From Clostridia bacterium (lineage in GTDB: Bacteria > Bacillota > Clostridia > Christensenellales > Aristaeellaceae), in NCBI GenBank assembly GCA_017524725.1, contig JAFXUZ010000028.1:1-64000 (forward strand): a stretch of 64,000 nt of DNA, read 5' to 3'. Numbering within the stretch: position 1 is the first letter of the stretch; each line of letters opens with the position of its first letter. Made by a program: the position numbers and the translations under genes. The notes beneath the pieces were generated by a model that ran no database searches, was not told the DNA's origin, and saw nothing but the letters and a program-made list of their open reading frames with translations. Shown piece by piece: positions 16,233 through 25,010 of this stretch.

Positions 16233-17147
16233 ATGCCGGATAATGACCCCTTCCGTAAAAAAGAAAACGTATCCGGTCAGGCCGGGGACCGGCTTCCGGA
16301 GCCCGACGGCTTCCGGAGCATTGTAAAGCGCCTCGCCGGGGAAAACAAACTGGCGGTCTTTTCATTCGCGGTCATCCTGCTGTTTGTCCTTGCGGCGGTG
16401 CTTGCTCCCGTCCTTACGCCTTATACCGAAAAGCAGATGGACCTCAGGCACCGGCTGTCCCCTCCGTCCCCGGAACATCTTTTCGGTACTGACGAGGGTG
16501 GCAGGGATATCCTGACCCGCATGCTGTTCGGATCCCGGGTATCCCTGCTTATCGGCGTGGTGCCGTCCCTGGTGAGCATGCTTCTGGGTGCGGCACTGGG
16601 GATCGTTTCCGGGTATGCGGGCGGAAAGACGGATACGGTCATCATGCGCCTTGCCGACCTGATGCTGGCCTTTCCGTCGATGCTCCTGGCCATGGTCATC
16701 ATGTACACCCTGGGCGGCGGGCTGATGAACATTTTCCTGACCTTGTCCCTGGTCAATTGGGCAGGCGTCGCGAGGGTGGTGCGGTCGGAGACCCTGAGGA
16801 TCATCAAAACAGAATACGTTGAAGCGGCGAGGATCACCGGCGTTCCTGGGTTCAGGATCATGCTGCGGCATATCCTTCCGAACTGCGTCCCCACCATGCT
16901 GGTACTTTTCACACTGAATATCCCCTCCTCCATCCTCACCGAAAGCAGCCTCAGTTTCCTGGGACTGGGGATACAGCCCCCGGACGCGTCCTGGGGACTG
17001 ATGGTCAATACCGGAAGGCAGTTCCTGTACAGTGCGCCGTGGCTCAGCCTGATCCCCAGCGCGGCCATCATGGCGATCGTGCTGGCCTTTAATTTCCTTG
17101 GGGATGGGCTGGCGGACGTATTGGACCCATACCGAAAGAATCAGTGA
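16233..17147 (+). CDS. Dpp/Opp-type ABC permease, DppC-like
   Basis: 304-residue permease that forms the second half of the channel. A soluble N-terminal tail (MPDNDPFRKKENVSGQ) is followed by the first helix, then the DppC hallmark HLFGTDEGGRDILTRMLFGSRVSLLIG. The EAA loop is EYVEAARITGVPGFRIMLRHILPN and a late conserved segment is ESSLSFLGLGIQPPDASWG. I start at ATG 16233 behind AGGAGAG; the frame is open far upstream but that overlaps the DppB gene. Confidence 0.93.
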   Translation: MPDNDPFRKKENVSGQAGDRLPEPDGFRSIVKRLAGENKLAVFSFAVILLFVLAAVLAPVLTPYTEKQMDLRHRLSPPSPEHLFGTDEGGRDILTRMLFGSRVSLLIGVVPSLVSMLLGAALGIVSGYAGGKTDTVIMRLADLMLAFPSMLLAMVIMYTLGGGLMNIFLTLSLVNWAGVARVVRSETLRIIKTEYVEAARITGVPGFRIMLRHILPNCVPTMLVLFTLNIPSSILTESSLSFLGLGIQPPDASWGLMVNTGRQFLYSAPWLSLIPSAAIMAIVLAFNFLGDGLADVLDPYRKNQ

Positions 17148-17161
17148 CAGGAGCGTCTTTT

Positions 17162-18136
17162 ATGCACAACATCCTGGAGGTCAGGCATCTGTCCGCCGGC
17201 TTTTCTGCCCGGAAGAGTGAGGTAAAAGCGGTAGACGACGTTTCCCTTTTGGTCCCGGAGGGGAAGATCGTGGGCATCGTCGGAGAATCCGGGTGCGGGA
17301 AAAGCATGACCGCCCGGGCGGTCATGGGCCTGATACGGTATCCCGGTCGGGTCATTTCGGGTTCGGTCCTCCTGGACGGCCGGGAACTCGTGGGGATGCC
17401 TGAAAAAGAGAAGCGGGCATTGCGGGGCTCAAAAATGTCCATGATCTTTCAGGAGCCTATGACCAGCCTGAACCCGGTGATGAAGGTGGGCCGCCAGGTG
17501 GAGGAGGCCATACGCATCCATGAAAAAGTGTCGCGGGAGGAGGCGGCGCACAGGAGCGTGGAGATACTGACTTCGGTCGGGGTGCCTGAAGCGGAGAAAC
17601 GCTGTTTATGCTATCCCCATCAGCTTTCCGGCGGACTTCGCCAAAGGGTGATGATCGCCATGGCCATGATCCTGGATCCCCGGCTGCTGATCGCTGACGA
17701 ACCCACCACGGCGCTGGATGTGACCGTGGAAGCACAGATCCTGCAATTGATGCGCACTTTGTCCTCCGGGGGCACCGGTATCCTCCTGATCAGCCACGAC
17801 CTGGGCGTCATCGCCCAGGTGTGCGATCATGTGTATGTGATGTACGCGGGCCGGATCGTGGAAAGCGCGGAGACGGCGGAGCTTTTTGATCGGCCGCTGC
17901 ACCCCTACACCCGTGGCCTTTTGAACTCGGTCCGTTCCCTGCGCGGAGGCGGGGACGTGCTGGACACCATTCCCGGCGTTGTGCCGAACCTGATGCGCAT
18001 GCCCGCGGGATGCGGCTTTTCCCCGCGTTGCCTTGAATGCAGGGAAGAATGCGTCCGGGACGTTCCGCGCCTGGTGGATGAGGGGGACGGGCACCTGATA
18101 AGGTGCTTCCTTTATGAAGGGGAGGCGGCGGAATGA
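17162..18136 (+). CDS. Dpp/Opp-type ABC ATPase, DppD-like
   Basis: 324-residue ATPase that powers the importer. Walker A is GESGCGKSM, the Q-loop is MIFQEPMTSLNP, the signature LSGGL replaces LSGGQ (as HQLSGGLRQRV) and Walker B is LLIADEPTTALDV. The oligopeptide-transporter C-terminal extension carries the Cys-rich region CGFSPRCLECREECVRD, which in relatives binds an iron-sulfur cluster. I prefer ATG 17162, 7-8 bases after CAGGAG, over GTG 17144, which overlaps the preceding stop. Its own stop overlaps the next gene (ATGA). Confidence 0.93.
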   Translation: MHNILEVRHLSAGFSARKSEVKAVDDVSLLVPEGKIVGIVGESGCGKSMTARAVMGLIRYPGRVISGSVLLDGRELVGMPEKEKRALRGSKMSMIFQEPMTSLNPVMKVGRQVEEAIRIHEKVSREEAAHRSVEILTSVGVPEAEKRCLCYPHQLSGGLRQRVMIAMAMILDPRLLIADEPTTALDVTVEAQILQLMRTLSSGGTGILLISHDLGVIAQVCDHVYVMYAGRIVESAETAELFDRPLHPYTRGLLNSVRSLRGGGDVLDTIPGVVPNLMRMPAGCGFSPRCLECREECVRDVPRLVDEGDGHLIRCFLYEGEAAE

Positions 18137-19101
18137 GCGGCTATCTGCTGGAAGGGAAGGACCTGACAAAGGAGTTCCCTGCCGGAAAGAACAAAACGGT
18201 CCATGCGGTTTCAAAAGTGTCTCTGGGACTGGTGGAAGGGGAGACCCTCGGCCTGGTTGGGGAATCCGGCTGCGGCAAATCCACCCTGGGCAGGATGATG
18301 ATCCGCGCTCTGAAGCCCACCTCGGGAGAAGTCTTTTTCCGCTCCCGGCCGCTTACGGCCATGTCCGGGAAGGAATTTGCCGCCGTCCGGCGCAGCTTCC
18401 AGATGATCTTCCAGGATCCGTACGCGTCCCTGGATCCCCGCATGACGGTGCGTGACCTGATCGCGGAACCCCTTGAGACACACCACATCTGTTCCGGGAA
18501 AAAGGAGATCACCGAAAGGGTCCTGGAACTGATGGACGCGGTGGGGGTGCCGGGGGATTTTCTGTACCGCTATCCACACCAGTTCTCCGGCGGCCAGCGT
18601 CAGCGCATCGGCATCGCAAGAGCTGTTGCCCAGGATCCGGAGGTCATCGTCTGCGATGAACCTGTATCGGCCCTGGACGTCTCGGTCCAGAACCAGATAC
18701 TGAACCTCCTTTCGGACCTGAAGAGGAAACGCACTCTGACGTACCTGTTTATCAGCCATGATCTGTCGGTGGTGCGCCATATTTCTGACAGGGTCTGCGT
18801 CATGTTCCTTGGGAAGATCTGTGAATCGGGACCCACCGGAGAGGTATGGGCCGCGCCGGCCCACCCGTACACGTCCTTCCTGCTGAGGGCGGTCCCCAAA
18901 GCGGATCCAAAGGAGAGGACGGACGCATCCTTACTCCTGACGGGAGAGATCCCCAGTCCCATCGATCCGCCGACAGGCTGCCGTTTCCATACCAGGTGTC
19001 CCTTTGCCGTAAAGCAATGCGCCGAAGAAGAACCGCCCCTTCGGACGCGGGGGGAAAGGACCGTCGCCTGCCATTTTCCGCTGGACCGGAATGGAACCTG
19101 A
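18133..19101 (+). CDS. Dpp/Opp-type ABC ATPase, DppF-like
   Basis: 322-residue partner ATPase. Walker A GESGCGKST, Q-loop MIFQDPYASLDPRM, canonical signature FSGGQRQRIGIARA, Walker B VIVCDEPVSALDV and switch His in FISHDLSVVRHI. The C-terminal extension contains the paired Cys segment CRFHTRCPFAVKQCAEE. Overlaps the DppD-like gene by 4 bases. It ends only 44 bases before the PreA-like gene, which probably shares the transcript. Confidence 0.93.
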   Translation: MSGYLLEGKDLTKEFPAGKNKTVHAVSKVSLGLVEGETLGLVGESGCGKSTLGRMMIRALKPTSGEVFFRSRPLTAMSGKEFAAVRRSFQMIFQDPYASLDPRMTVRDLIAEPLETHHICSGKKEITERVLELMDAVGVPGDFLYRYPHQFSGGQRQRIGIARAVAQDPEVIVCDEPVSALDVSVQNQILNLLSDLKRKRTLTYLFISHDLSVVRHISDRVCVMFLGKICESGPTGEVWAAPAHPYTSFLLRAVPKADPKERTDASLLLTGEIPSPIDPPTGCRFHTRCPFAVKQCAEEEPPLRTRGERTVACHFPLDRNGT

Positions 19102-19144
19102 TCCAAACACTGTTTTTGACCTGCTTTGGAGGGAGGCCGTTAAC

Positions 19145-20656
19145 ATGATCCGAACCGATCCGATGATCCCAAGGTCCGATATGATCCGCTGCGTTCTGTG
19201 CGGGGATCCGCCCTGCAGCGCCGCGTGCCCCCGCGGTATCGATCCGGCGGGGCTGCTCAGGAGCGTCTGGTTCCGCAACGAACAGGGCGCCGCGCTGAGG
19301 CTGCCTGACGGTGATCCCTGCGCAGGCTGTGCCGCTTCCTGTGAGGGCGCCTGCGTAAGGCCCGGCCAGGTCCCCATCCGGGAACTGATCTCCAGGCTTC
19401 GCACCCAGGTAAAACCTGAGGCGGAGACTCCCGTTACGAAAAACGAGGACAGGCTGAAATGCGATTTTCTGGGCGTTCCGCTGGAGAACCCGTTCCTTCT
19501 GTCTTCCTCGGTTGTCGCTTCCACCTACGACATGTGCGCGCGTGCTTTTGATTTAGGCTGGGCCGGCGCCTGCTACAAGACGGTATGCTCCCTGGATATC
19601 CACGAAGCATCCCCCCGTTTTTCCGCCATATCGGGGGACAGCGGCGGCATCATCGGATTCAAGAACATCGAACAGTTGTCGGACCACTCGGTGGCCGAAA
19701 ACATGGAGACTTTCCGCAGGCTGAAGAAAGCGTATCCCGGAAAACTGATCCTCGCCTCCGTCATGGGCCAGGACGAAAAGGAATGGGGCCTGCTCGCCCG
19801 CATGTGTGAAGACAACGGCGCCGATGCGGTAGAACTGAATTTTTCCTGCCCAAACATGTCTGAGGGGGGACTTGGATCGGATATCGGCCAGGTGCCGGAG
19901 CTGGTGGAAAGGTTCACGGCGTCGGCAAAACGGTCCTGCTCCATCCCGGTGCTTGCCAAACTGACTCCCAATGTGAAGCTGATGGCCCCGGCCGCGGAAG
20001 CCGCCCAAAGGGGTGGCGCCGACGGGATCGCCGCCATCAACACCATCAAGTCCATCATCGGAGTCAATCCGCACACTTATATCTCTTCTCCGGCTGTGCA
20101 TGGCAGGAGTGCTGTGGGCGGGTACAGCGGCAATGCCGTCAAGCCTATAGCCTTAAGGTTCATCGCCGAGCTTGCCGCGGATCCCGTTCTTTCGGGGATG
20201 CACCTTTCGGCCATGGGCGGGATCGAGACCTGGCAGGACGCCCTGGAGTTCATCCTGCTGGGGGCCCAAAGCCTTCAGGTGACCACCGCGGTGATGCAGT
20301 ACGGATACAGGATCATCGACGACCTGAAGGAAGGATTAAGCATGTACCTGACGGAAAAAGGCTTTTCATCCGTCGGTGAAGCAGCCGGGCTGGGTCTGGA
20401 TACCCTCAGTGCCACCACCGATGCTTTGGAGAGGGATACGGTGGTCTTCCCGCGTTTCGACCGGGAGAAGTGCATCGGCTGCTTAAGATGCGTCGTTTCC
20501 TGCATGGACGGGGGACACCAGGCCATTCGGGTGGATGAAAACCGCCGCCCTGTCCTCAACGGGAAAAAATGTGTCGGATGCCATCTGTGTATCCTGGTCT
20601 GTCCCCAGAGGGCTATTTCACCCGGGAACAAACGGGTTCGGCCCATACGGAACTGA
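19145..20656 (+). CDS. PreA-like dihydropyrimidine dehydrogenase protein with extra N-terminal Fe-S segment
   Basis: 503 residues in three parts. The first 80 or so residues hold CVLCGDPPCSAACP and then CAGCAASCEGAC, matching the N-terminal Fe-S segment of dihydropyrimidine dehydrogenase and PreT. Next comes the FMN barrel of the PreA/DHODH family (residues about 110-420) with NFSCPNMSEGG, whose Cys is the usual general acid, and the phosphate-binding end AMGGIETWQDALEFILLGA. The C-terminus carries two 4Fe-4S sites, CIGCLRCVVSC and CVGCHLCILVCP. The FAD/NADPH domains of full DPD or PreT are missing between the first two parts. Likely reduces uracil, thymine or a related ring compound. Start ATG 19145 behind GGAGGGAGG. 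Its place behind a Dpp importer suggests the importer brings its substrate, but that is inference. Confidence 0.82.
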   Translation: MIRTDPMIPRSDMIRCVLCGDPPCSAACPRGIDPAGLLRSVWFRNEQGAALRLPDGDPCAGCAASCEGACVRPGQVPIRELISRLRTQVKPEAETPVTKNEDRLKCDFLGVPLENPFLLSSSVVASTYDMCARAFDLGWAGACYKTVCSLDIHEASPRFSAISGDSGGIIGFKNIEQLSDHSVAENMETFRRLKKAYPGKLILASVMGQDEKEWGLLARMCEDNGADAVELNFSCPNMSEGGLGSDIGQVPELVERFTASAKRSCSIPVLAKLTPNVKLMAPAAEAAQRGGADGIAAINTIKSIIGVNPHTYISSPAVHGRSAVGGYSGNAVKPIALRFIAELAADPVLSGMHLSAMGGIETWQDALEFILLGAQSLQVTTAVMQYGYRIIDDLKEGLSMYLTEKGFSSVGEAAGLGLDTLSATTDALERDTVVFPRFDREKCIGCLRCVVSCMDGGHQAIRVDENRRPVLNGKKCVGCHLCILVCPQRAISPGNKRVRPIRN

Positions 20657-20718
20657 CGAAAGGCGGGAAAATGTCTTCGCTGAAAAAAGCCGAGCGAAAA
20701 CAGGACGTGAGATAAGCT

Positions 20719-20747
20719 TTGACTTTTTTGGCTGATGATGATACCAT
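20719..20747 (+). promoter_or_regulatory. possible promoter of the SH3 protein gene
   Basis: TTGACT at 20719-20724 and TACCAT at 20742-20747 with a 17 bp spacer; the -10 match is modest. Confidence 0.4.
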
Positions 20748-20848
20748 AATGCCGTGAATGGGTCCGGACGCGGCCATGGGGGAACCCGTGCCCCTGAAGG
20801 ACTTCAAACAAAAAAGGGCCAAACCCGATCAATGGGAGGTAAAGATCA

Positions 20849-22249
20849 ATGCTGAAACGCTTTGGGGCGGTGTTCCTGGTGCTTGCCATGCTGCTGACCG
20901 TCCTGCCCTCCGCTTTCGCCGAGGATGAGGACCTGAATGAAAATGTGGAAGAGAATTTGAATGACGGCCCGGAAGAGAACCTGAATGACAATACGGATGA
21001 GAATGTGAACGGGGAAGAGGAGGAAGGGTTCTCCTATACCGGCGGCGCGGTCGGATACGATCCGGAAACAGATACGACCATTATCTATATCGGAGAGCTT
21101 GACTCCTCCGGCCTTCCCTACCCGGCCAGCGTGGAATTCAAGCCGGCAAAAACCATGTATGCCTATGCCGACAACGGCCTTCCCGTGAATGTGCGCAGTA
21201 CCCCCGAGATCACCAAGACCAACAAGGCCGGTGAGATCCCGTACGGCGGCGAGGTCAGGGTGGCCGGGATCGCCAGCAATCCTGATTGGTACATCATCGA
21301 ATTCAGCCGGAGCTCCACAGGATACGCCTTTATAATGGCGAGGTTCGTCGTATCCACCAGGCCGACACCGCGGCCCGCCAGGAAAGCCACCGCGGCGCCT
21401 TCCGGCAAAAACGCCACGCCGGCGCCTACCGCCGCGCCCACCCCTGCACCTACCCCGGATACCGTCGCCCGCAAGGAAGCCGAAATGGAAAAGCAAATGA
21501 AATCCTACAAAGCTTTCAGTATGCCGATGATCGGTACGGTGCGTGCGACCCGTTCCTCCGGCTGGATCAATTTCCGTGAGGGCCCGGGTGTCGCGTCCAA
21601 ATCCATCTGCACCCTGAGCGACGGGACCCAGCTGAAGATCCTGGGTGAGACCGACGGATGGTATTACGGGATCCTTCTTTCTACCGGGAGCACCGGTTAC
21701 ATTGCCAAATCCTATATCAAGGACATGTATCCCGCCCCCGCCGAGGCCGAAACGCAGGACGCCGAAGGAAAGACACAGCTGGGCAAACTTACCGTCCACG
21801 GTGATTTTACCATTCAGTGCGCCATTCCCGAGGGCTACCAGATCCAGTACATCAACACCCTCGGTTCACGGATCATCGGATCCATTACTTCTTCGGATCC
21901 CGAAAAGCCCATCATGGAAATGACCATTGCCTATGACGAGATGGTTGCGGACATTGAGCGTATGAACGACATGGATCCGAATACCCTTGCCGTCCTGGAG
22001 GCTTCGTTCACCGAAATGAACATCGTGGATATCACCTACAGGGAGACCGCTTACGGCACCAAGCTGATGGTGGTCAAGGAGATCGGTCCCGATGAAGATT
22101 TTGTTGACATCCTGACCGTGTACAAGGGATATTCCATCGAATTCCTGATGAGGCCCAATCCGGCGGCTTCCAACAGGGAACTGACTGAAGAGCAGATCCA
22201 GATGTGCATCGATTTCCTGAGCGAAGTTGACTTCGTGGAAGCGAAGTAA
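20849..22249 (+). CDS. secreted protein with two bacterial SH3 domains
   Basis: 466 residues. Signal peptide MLKRFGAVFLVLAMLLTVLPSAFA, then a low-complexity acidic tract with three Asn-rich repeats of the type ENLND (about 27-55). The first SH3b domain (about 105-165) contains GLPVNVRSTPEITKT and WYIIEF. A Pro/Ala/Thr linker (about 170-205, APTAAPTPAPTPD) leads to a second SH3b domain with GWINFREGPGVASKSICTL and TDGWYYGILL. The last 170 residues form an unassigned alpha/beta domain. SH3b domains usually bind peptidoglycan, so a wall-associated role is likely. Start ATG 20849 behind GGGAGGT. A strong terminator follows. Confidence 0.8.
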   Translation: MLKRFGAVFLVLAMLLTVLPSAFAEDEDLNENVEENLNDGPEENLNDNTDENVNGEEEEGFSYTGGAVGYDPETDTTIIYIGELDSSGLPYPASVEFKPAKTMYAYADNGLPVNVRSTPEITKTNKAGEIPYGGEVRVAGIASNPDWYIIEFSRSSTGYAFIMARFVVSTRPTPRPARKATAAPSGKNATPAPTAAPTPAPTPDTVARKEAEMEKQMKSYKAFSMPMIGTVRATRSSGWINFREGPGVASKSICTLSDGTQLKILGETDGWYYGILLSTGSTGYIAKSYIKDMYPAPAEAETQDAEGKTQLGKLTVHGDFTIQCAIPEGYQIQYINTLGSRIIGSITSSDPEKPIMEMTIAYDEMVADIERMNDMDPNTLAVLEASFTEMNIVDITYRETAYGTKLMVVKEIGPDEDFVDILTVYKGYSIEFLMRPNPAASNRELTEEQIQMCIDFLSEVDFVEAK

Positions 22250-22265
22250 AACGTAAAACGCCATG

Positions 22266-22300
22266 CGGGCGGGGGCTGTGCCCCCGCCCGTTAATTATTC
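22266..22300 (+). terminator. intrinsic terminator
   Basis: Perfect 11 bp GC-only stem 22266-22276 / 22280-22290 with a TGT loop and then TTAATTATT. Confidence 0.85.
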
Positions 22301-22615
22301 ACGGAAGACGCATAGGTTATTTCGGTTGATGCGGGGAGGAAAGCTGCCATTTCCGGCTGATCGCCTGGGATTTTCGGAGGGGAAAATGCTTATTGAATGC
22401 TCAAAAAACGAATTTGAAAAGTATTTGGAAATACGAGGAGACTGTGCTGGAATGCGGATTCGTGTGCGTCGGAAACTTTCTATGCTACAAAACCCATTTG
22501 GATCAACAAATCCCGGTATGACAGAAAGATGGTGAAAAAAGGTCCGGAAGCCACTCTTCCGGGCATCGGATCCCTGACTGTGAATTATCTACCCAAGGAG
22601 TTTAAAGCTTGCCGT
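22301..22615 (+). other. AT-richer gap with possible gene remnant
   Basis: About 315 bases without a clear gene. A frame ending at the TGA at 22519-22521 translates (from about 22410) to SIWKYEETVLECGFVCVGNF followed by LCYKTHL, which resembles the C-terminal strand and loop of flavodoxin-fold proteins but has no intact start. A second short frame (ATG 22386, behind GGAGGGG) gives about 49 residues with no recognisable features. Base composition is visibly lower in GC than the surroundings. Confidence 0.3.
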
Positions 22616-23203
22616 ATGAAGGTATTTATCGTTTATTGCCATCCGTCCGATGATTCTTTCACAAAGCATATGTGTGATGCGTTTATAAGAGGAATTTTGG
22701 ATTCCGGGAATGAGTACGTTCTGTCGGATCTCTACAAAATGAATTTTGATCCGACGATGACGGAGCAGGAGTATTTACGTGACGCGTACTACAGGAATAC
22801 CCCCGACATCGCCGAGGATGTACTTGCCGAGCAGGAGAAGATCAATTCAGCGGATGGGATTGCTTTTATCTATCCGGTATTCTGGACGGAAGCCCCGGCG
22901 AAACTGGTGGGCTGGTTTGACAGAGTATGGTCTTACGGATTCGCATACGGAGAAAAGACCATGAAGGAACTTGATAAAGCGATCATTCTTTGCTCGGCGG
23001 GCAATCCGATCGAGCGGCTCGAAAAATTCGGCCTTCTTGACAGCATGAAAAGGGTAATGCTTGGTGACAGACTTTTCGGCCGGGTACGGAAGGAGGAATT
23101 TGTTGTTTTTGATAATACATCCAGAGAAAACGAACTCCGTGAAATAAACTGGGACACAAATCTCCGGAACGCATATGAAAAAGGAAAATCTTTCTTTGCA
23201 TAG
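22616..23203 (+). CDS. NAD(P)H dehydrogenase (quinone)-like flavoprotein, flavodoxin fold
   Basis: 195 residues. MKVFIVYCHPSDDSFTKHM is the FMN phosphate-binding start of the NQO/MdaB family; FIYPVFWTEAPAKLVGWFDRVWSYGFAY is the family core around the flavin ring. It would transfer two electrons from NAD(P)H to quinones or similar acceptors. Start at ATG 22616; the AAGGAG box is 15 bases away, longer than usual, and the frame is open back to 22529. The gene and its upstream flank use more A/T than the neighbours and carry many AT-ending codons, suggesting acquisition from another genome. It is bounded by the terminator at 22266 and the facing one at 23357. Confidence 0.85.
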   Translation: MKVFIVYCHPSDDSFTKHMCDAFIRGILDSGNEYVLSDLYKMNFDPTMTEQEYLRDAYYRNTPDIAEDVLAEQEKINSADGIAFIYPVFWTEAPAKLVGWFDRVWSYGFAYGEKTMKELDKAIILCSAGNPIERLEKFGLLDSMKRVMLGDRLFGRVRKEEFVVFDNTSRENELREINWDTNLRNAYEKGKSFFA

Positions 23204-23356
23204 AATCGAAAACCGGAAGCCGGGCTTGCGGGTGATGATTTTCCGGCAGTAAATATATCGCCGCCAAAGTTGGCTGAACCGTATGCTGCAACGCTCCTCC
23301 TCAGTTTTGCTGTTGCTTTTTCTCGGTAATTCCGGCCGGGGTCAGGCATCGGTCAT

Positions 23357-23392
23357 GAAAAAGGAGCCTCCTCCTTTAAGGAGAAGGCTCCG
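23357..23392 (-). terminator. intrinsic terminator of the 23410 gene
   Basis: Read on the minus strand, a GGAGCC...GGCTCC stem with an inner CTCCTT/AAGGAG helix is followed by five T. Confidence 0.85.
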
Positions 23393-23409
23393 TGGATTCT
23401 CAGACCGGA

Positions 23410-24606
23410 TCATTCGGCGACGGCTTCGCCGGAGGGAAGGAAGGACTGAAGGAGCATGTTGATCGCGGGTACCTGCTGGAGAAGGGCGACGCCTTCCATC
23501 AGGGAGGGCATCAGCTTCTGGGTCAGCGCGTTCGCGGCTTCCTGGTCCTGGGTGAGGGTCATCAGATCAACGGTCTCCAGGGCCGTAAGATCGGATGCGT
23601 CAATCAGCCCGCCCTCTTCGAGGCCAAAGTACAGGTCGGAGCTGAAGTCCAGGGTGTTTTCACCGGACGCCAGGCTGCACTGGAACTGGCCTTTGAAGGA
23701 ATTTTCTTCCGGTGTGCCGGTGAGGATGATGGCCAGGGCAGTGCCGGGAATGTTGACGGCCAGATTCGCGCTGAAAACATTCTCCAAGAAGGAATATACG
23801 GCAACCGCATCGCCGGCGAGGTCGTCACCTTTGTAAGCCGCGGCGTAGATGGTCTGTCCGCCCTCGGAGGCGAATACCTGGATGTCCGCGCTGTAGTATT
23901 CTTCCGCGTTGCCGATGATCAGGGAAATGACAGTGCGGCCTTCCTGGGTGGATCCGGCCACGACCTTCAGGGTGACGCCGTCGAAGGAAACGGGAGAAGA
24001 GATCTCAAGTGCGGTCACCACATCAGCGGCGATGGCATTCAGGGTGTCGGAGTCCAGGGTGTAGATCGTCACGGCGACATCGGATACGACGTCGTCACAG
24101 AACCGGTAATCAGTCCAGACGGAGGTTTCGGGTTCGAGCTCGTTCAAACGGACCATCACGGCGCCGATCACGCTCATGGCCTTGCCCATGTACTGGTTGA
24201 TCATGGCTTCGATATCCATGCCGCCGGCCTGAGCCATATACTGTTCCATGATCTCGTTGACATTCAGGGAAAGGGCGGGGATCAGGTACACGCCGTCCAC
24301 ACCCCTCAGGGCGATGGTCAGCACGCCCGAATCCATGAGCGTATCCGCGCCGAGGGCCATCTGTTCACCGACAAACAGCTGGGTGCTCTCCAGGACGCTT
24401 CCGCTGGGATCCGCGGTAAAGGAACCGTCGATCTCCAGACCGGAGAAATCCAGCGGCTGCCCGTTCAAAGACAGCTGGATGTTGCCGAAAGCATATTCCG
24501 CGTGGGTCGCTTCGGCGGGAGCTTCCGTTACCGCTTCCTCGGCAAGCCCGGCAATGGGCAGAGCCATGACACACAGTGCAGCCAGTACGGCCAAGATCTT
24601 TTTCAT
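23410..24606 (-). CDS. secreted protein of unknown function
   Basis: 398 residues with a clear signal peptide (MKKILAVLAALCVMALPIAGLA). The mature protein is acidic, poor in Lys and Arg and built of alternating beta-type segments (YAFGNIQLSLNGQPLDFSGLEID, SGVLTIALRGVDGVYLIP), with a helix-rich middle (MEQYMAQAGGMDIEAMINQYMGKAMSV). No Cys lipobox and only one Cys in the mature chain. I recognise no characterised domain. Start ATG 24606 behind CAGGAGGAAAA. It has its own strong promoter and terminator, so it is a well-expressed single-gene unit. Confidence 0.75.
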   Translation of the reverse strand: MKKILAVLAALCVMALPIAGLAEEAVTEAPAEATHAEYAFGNIQLSLNGQPLDFSGLEIDGSFTADPSGSVLESTQLFVGEQMALGADTLMDSGVLTIALRGVDGVYLIPALSLNVNEIMEQYMAQAGGMDIEAMINQYMGKAMSVIGAVMVRLNELEPETSVWTDYRFCDDVVSDVAVTIYTLDSDTLNAIAADVVTALEISSPVSFDGVTLKVVAGSTQEGRTVISLIIGNAEEYYSADIQVFASEGGQTIYAAAYKGDDLAGDAVAVYSFLENVFSANLAVNIPGTALAIILTGTPEENSFKGQFQCSLASGENTLDFSSDLYFGLEEGGLIDASDLTALETVDLMTLTQDQEAANALTQKLMPSLMEGVALLQQVPAINMLLQSFLPSGEAVAE

Positions 24607-24670
24607 CGTTTTTCCTCCTGACATGGTAGTTAAATTGTATGAAACCGACTCTCTGCCAGTCCATATATTA

Positions 24671-24699
24671 ATTATAAACTTTAATTCCAACCCTGACAA
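24671..24699 (-). promoter_or_regulatory. strong promoter of the 23410-24606 gene
   Basis: On the minus strand TTGTCA (24699-24694) and TATAAT (24676-24671) with exactly 17 bases between. Confidence 0.85.
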
Positions 24700-25010
24700 T
24701 AGTCCACGAAGCAATTTCAGCGAAAATAAGTAATCTCGAATGTAAAAATGAGAAATACGGGAGACCGGCAATTCCGAAACGGATTTGGAAAAAAAGGATT
24801 TATACTTTCGCCGGCGTTCCGGCATTATGGGGGATCGCCTATTCCGGACCCGAGGCGCATACGGCGGGGAGAAAGGGACTCCTGAAGACAAAAGGTCTTG
24901 CAATTGCCGCTCCGGGTGATATACTGAAAAAGACCCATGCCCATACCGACGCACAGCCATGCCCCATTGCAAAACAGGATACTCCCGTATGAACGGTTCG
25001 GAAAGAGGGA
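24700..25010. other. intergenic stretch without recognisable gene
   Basis: Beyond the promoter at 24671-24699 I see no gene, RNA or clear terminator up to the end of the MATE gene. The sequence is of mixed composition and has no long repeats. Confidence 0.4.

Noticed and set aside
15469..16365. 298-codon minus-strand frame opposite the Dpp permease
   Set aside because: Shadow of a transmembrane permease; no coherent features.
22263..22535. 90-codon frame upstream of the flavodoxin-like gene
   Set aside because: Begins inside a terminator hairpin; a shorter start at 22386 has a ribosome site but no recognisable protein.
24898..24925. TTGCAA and TATACT with 16-base spacer on the plus strand
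   Set aside because: Could be a promoter antisense to the MATE gene, but no plus-strand gene follows and chance matches are common.
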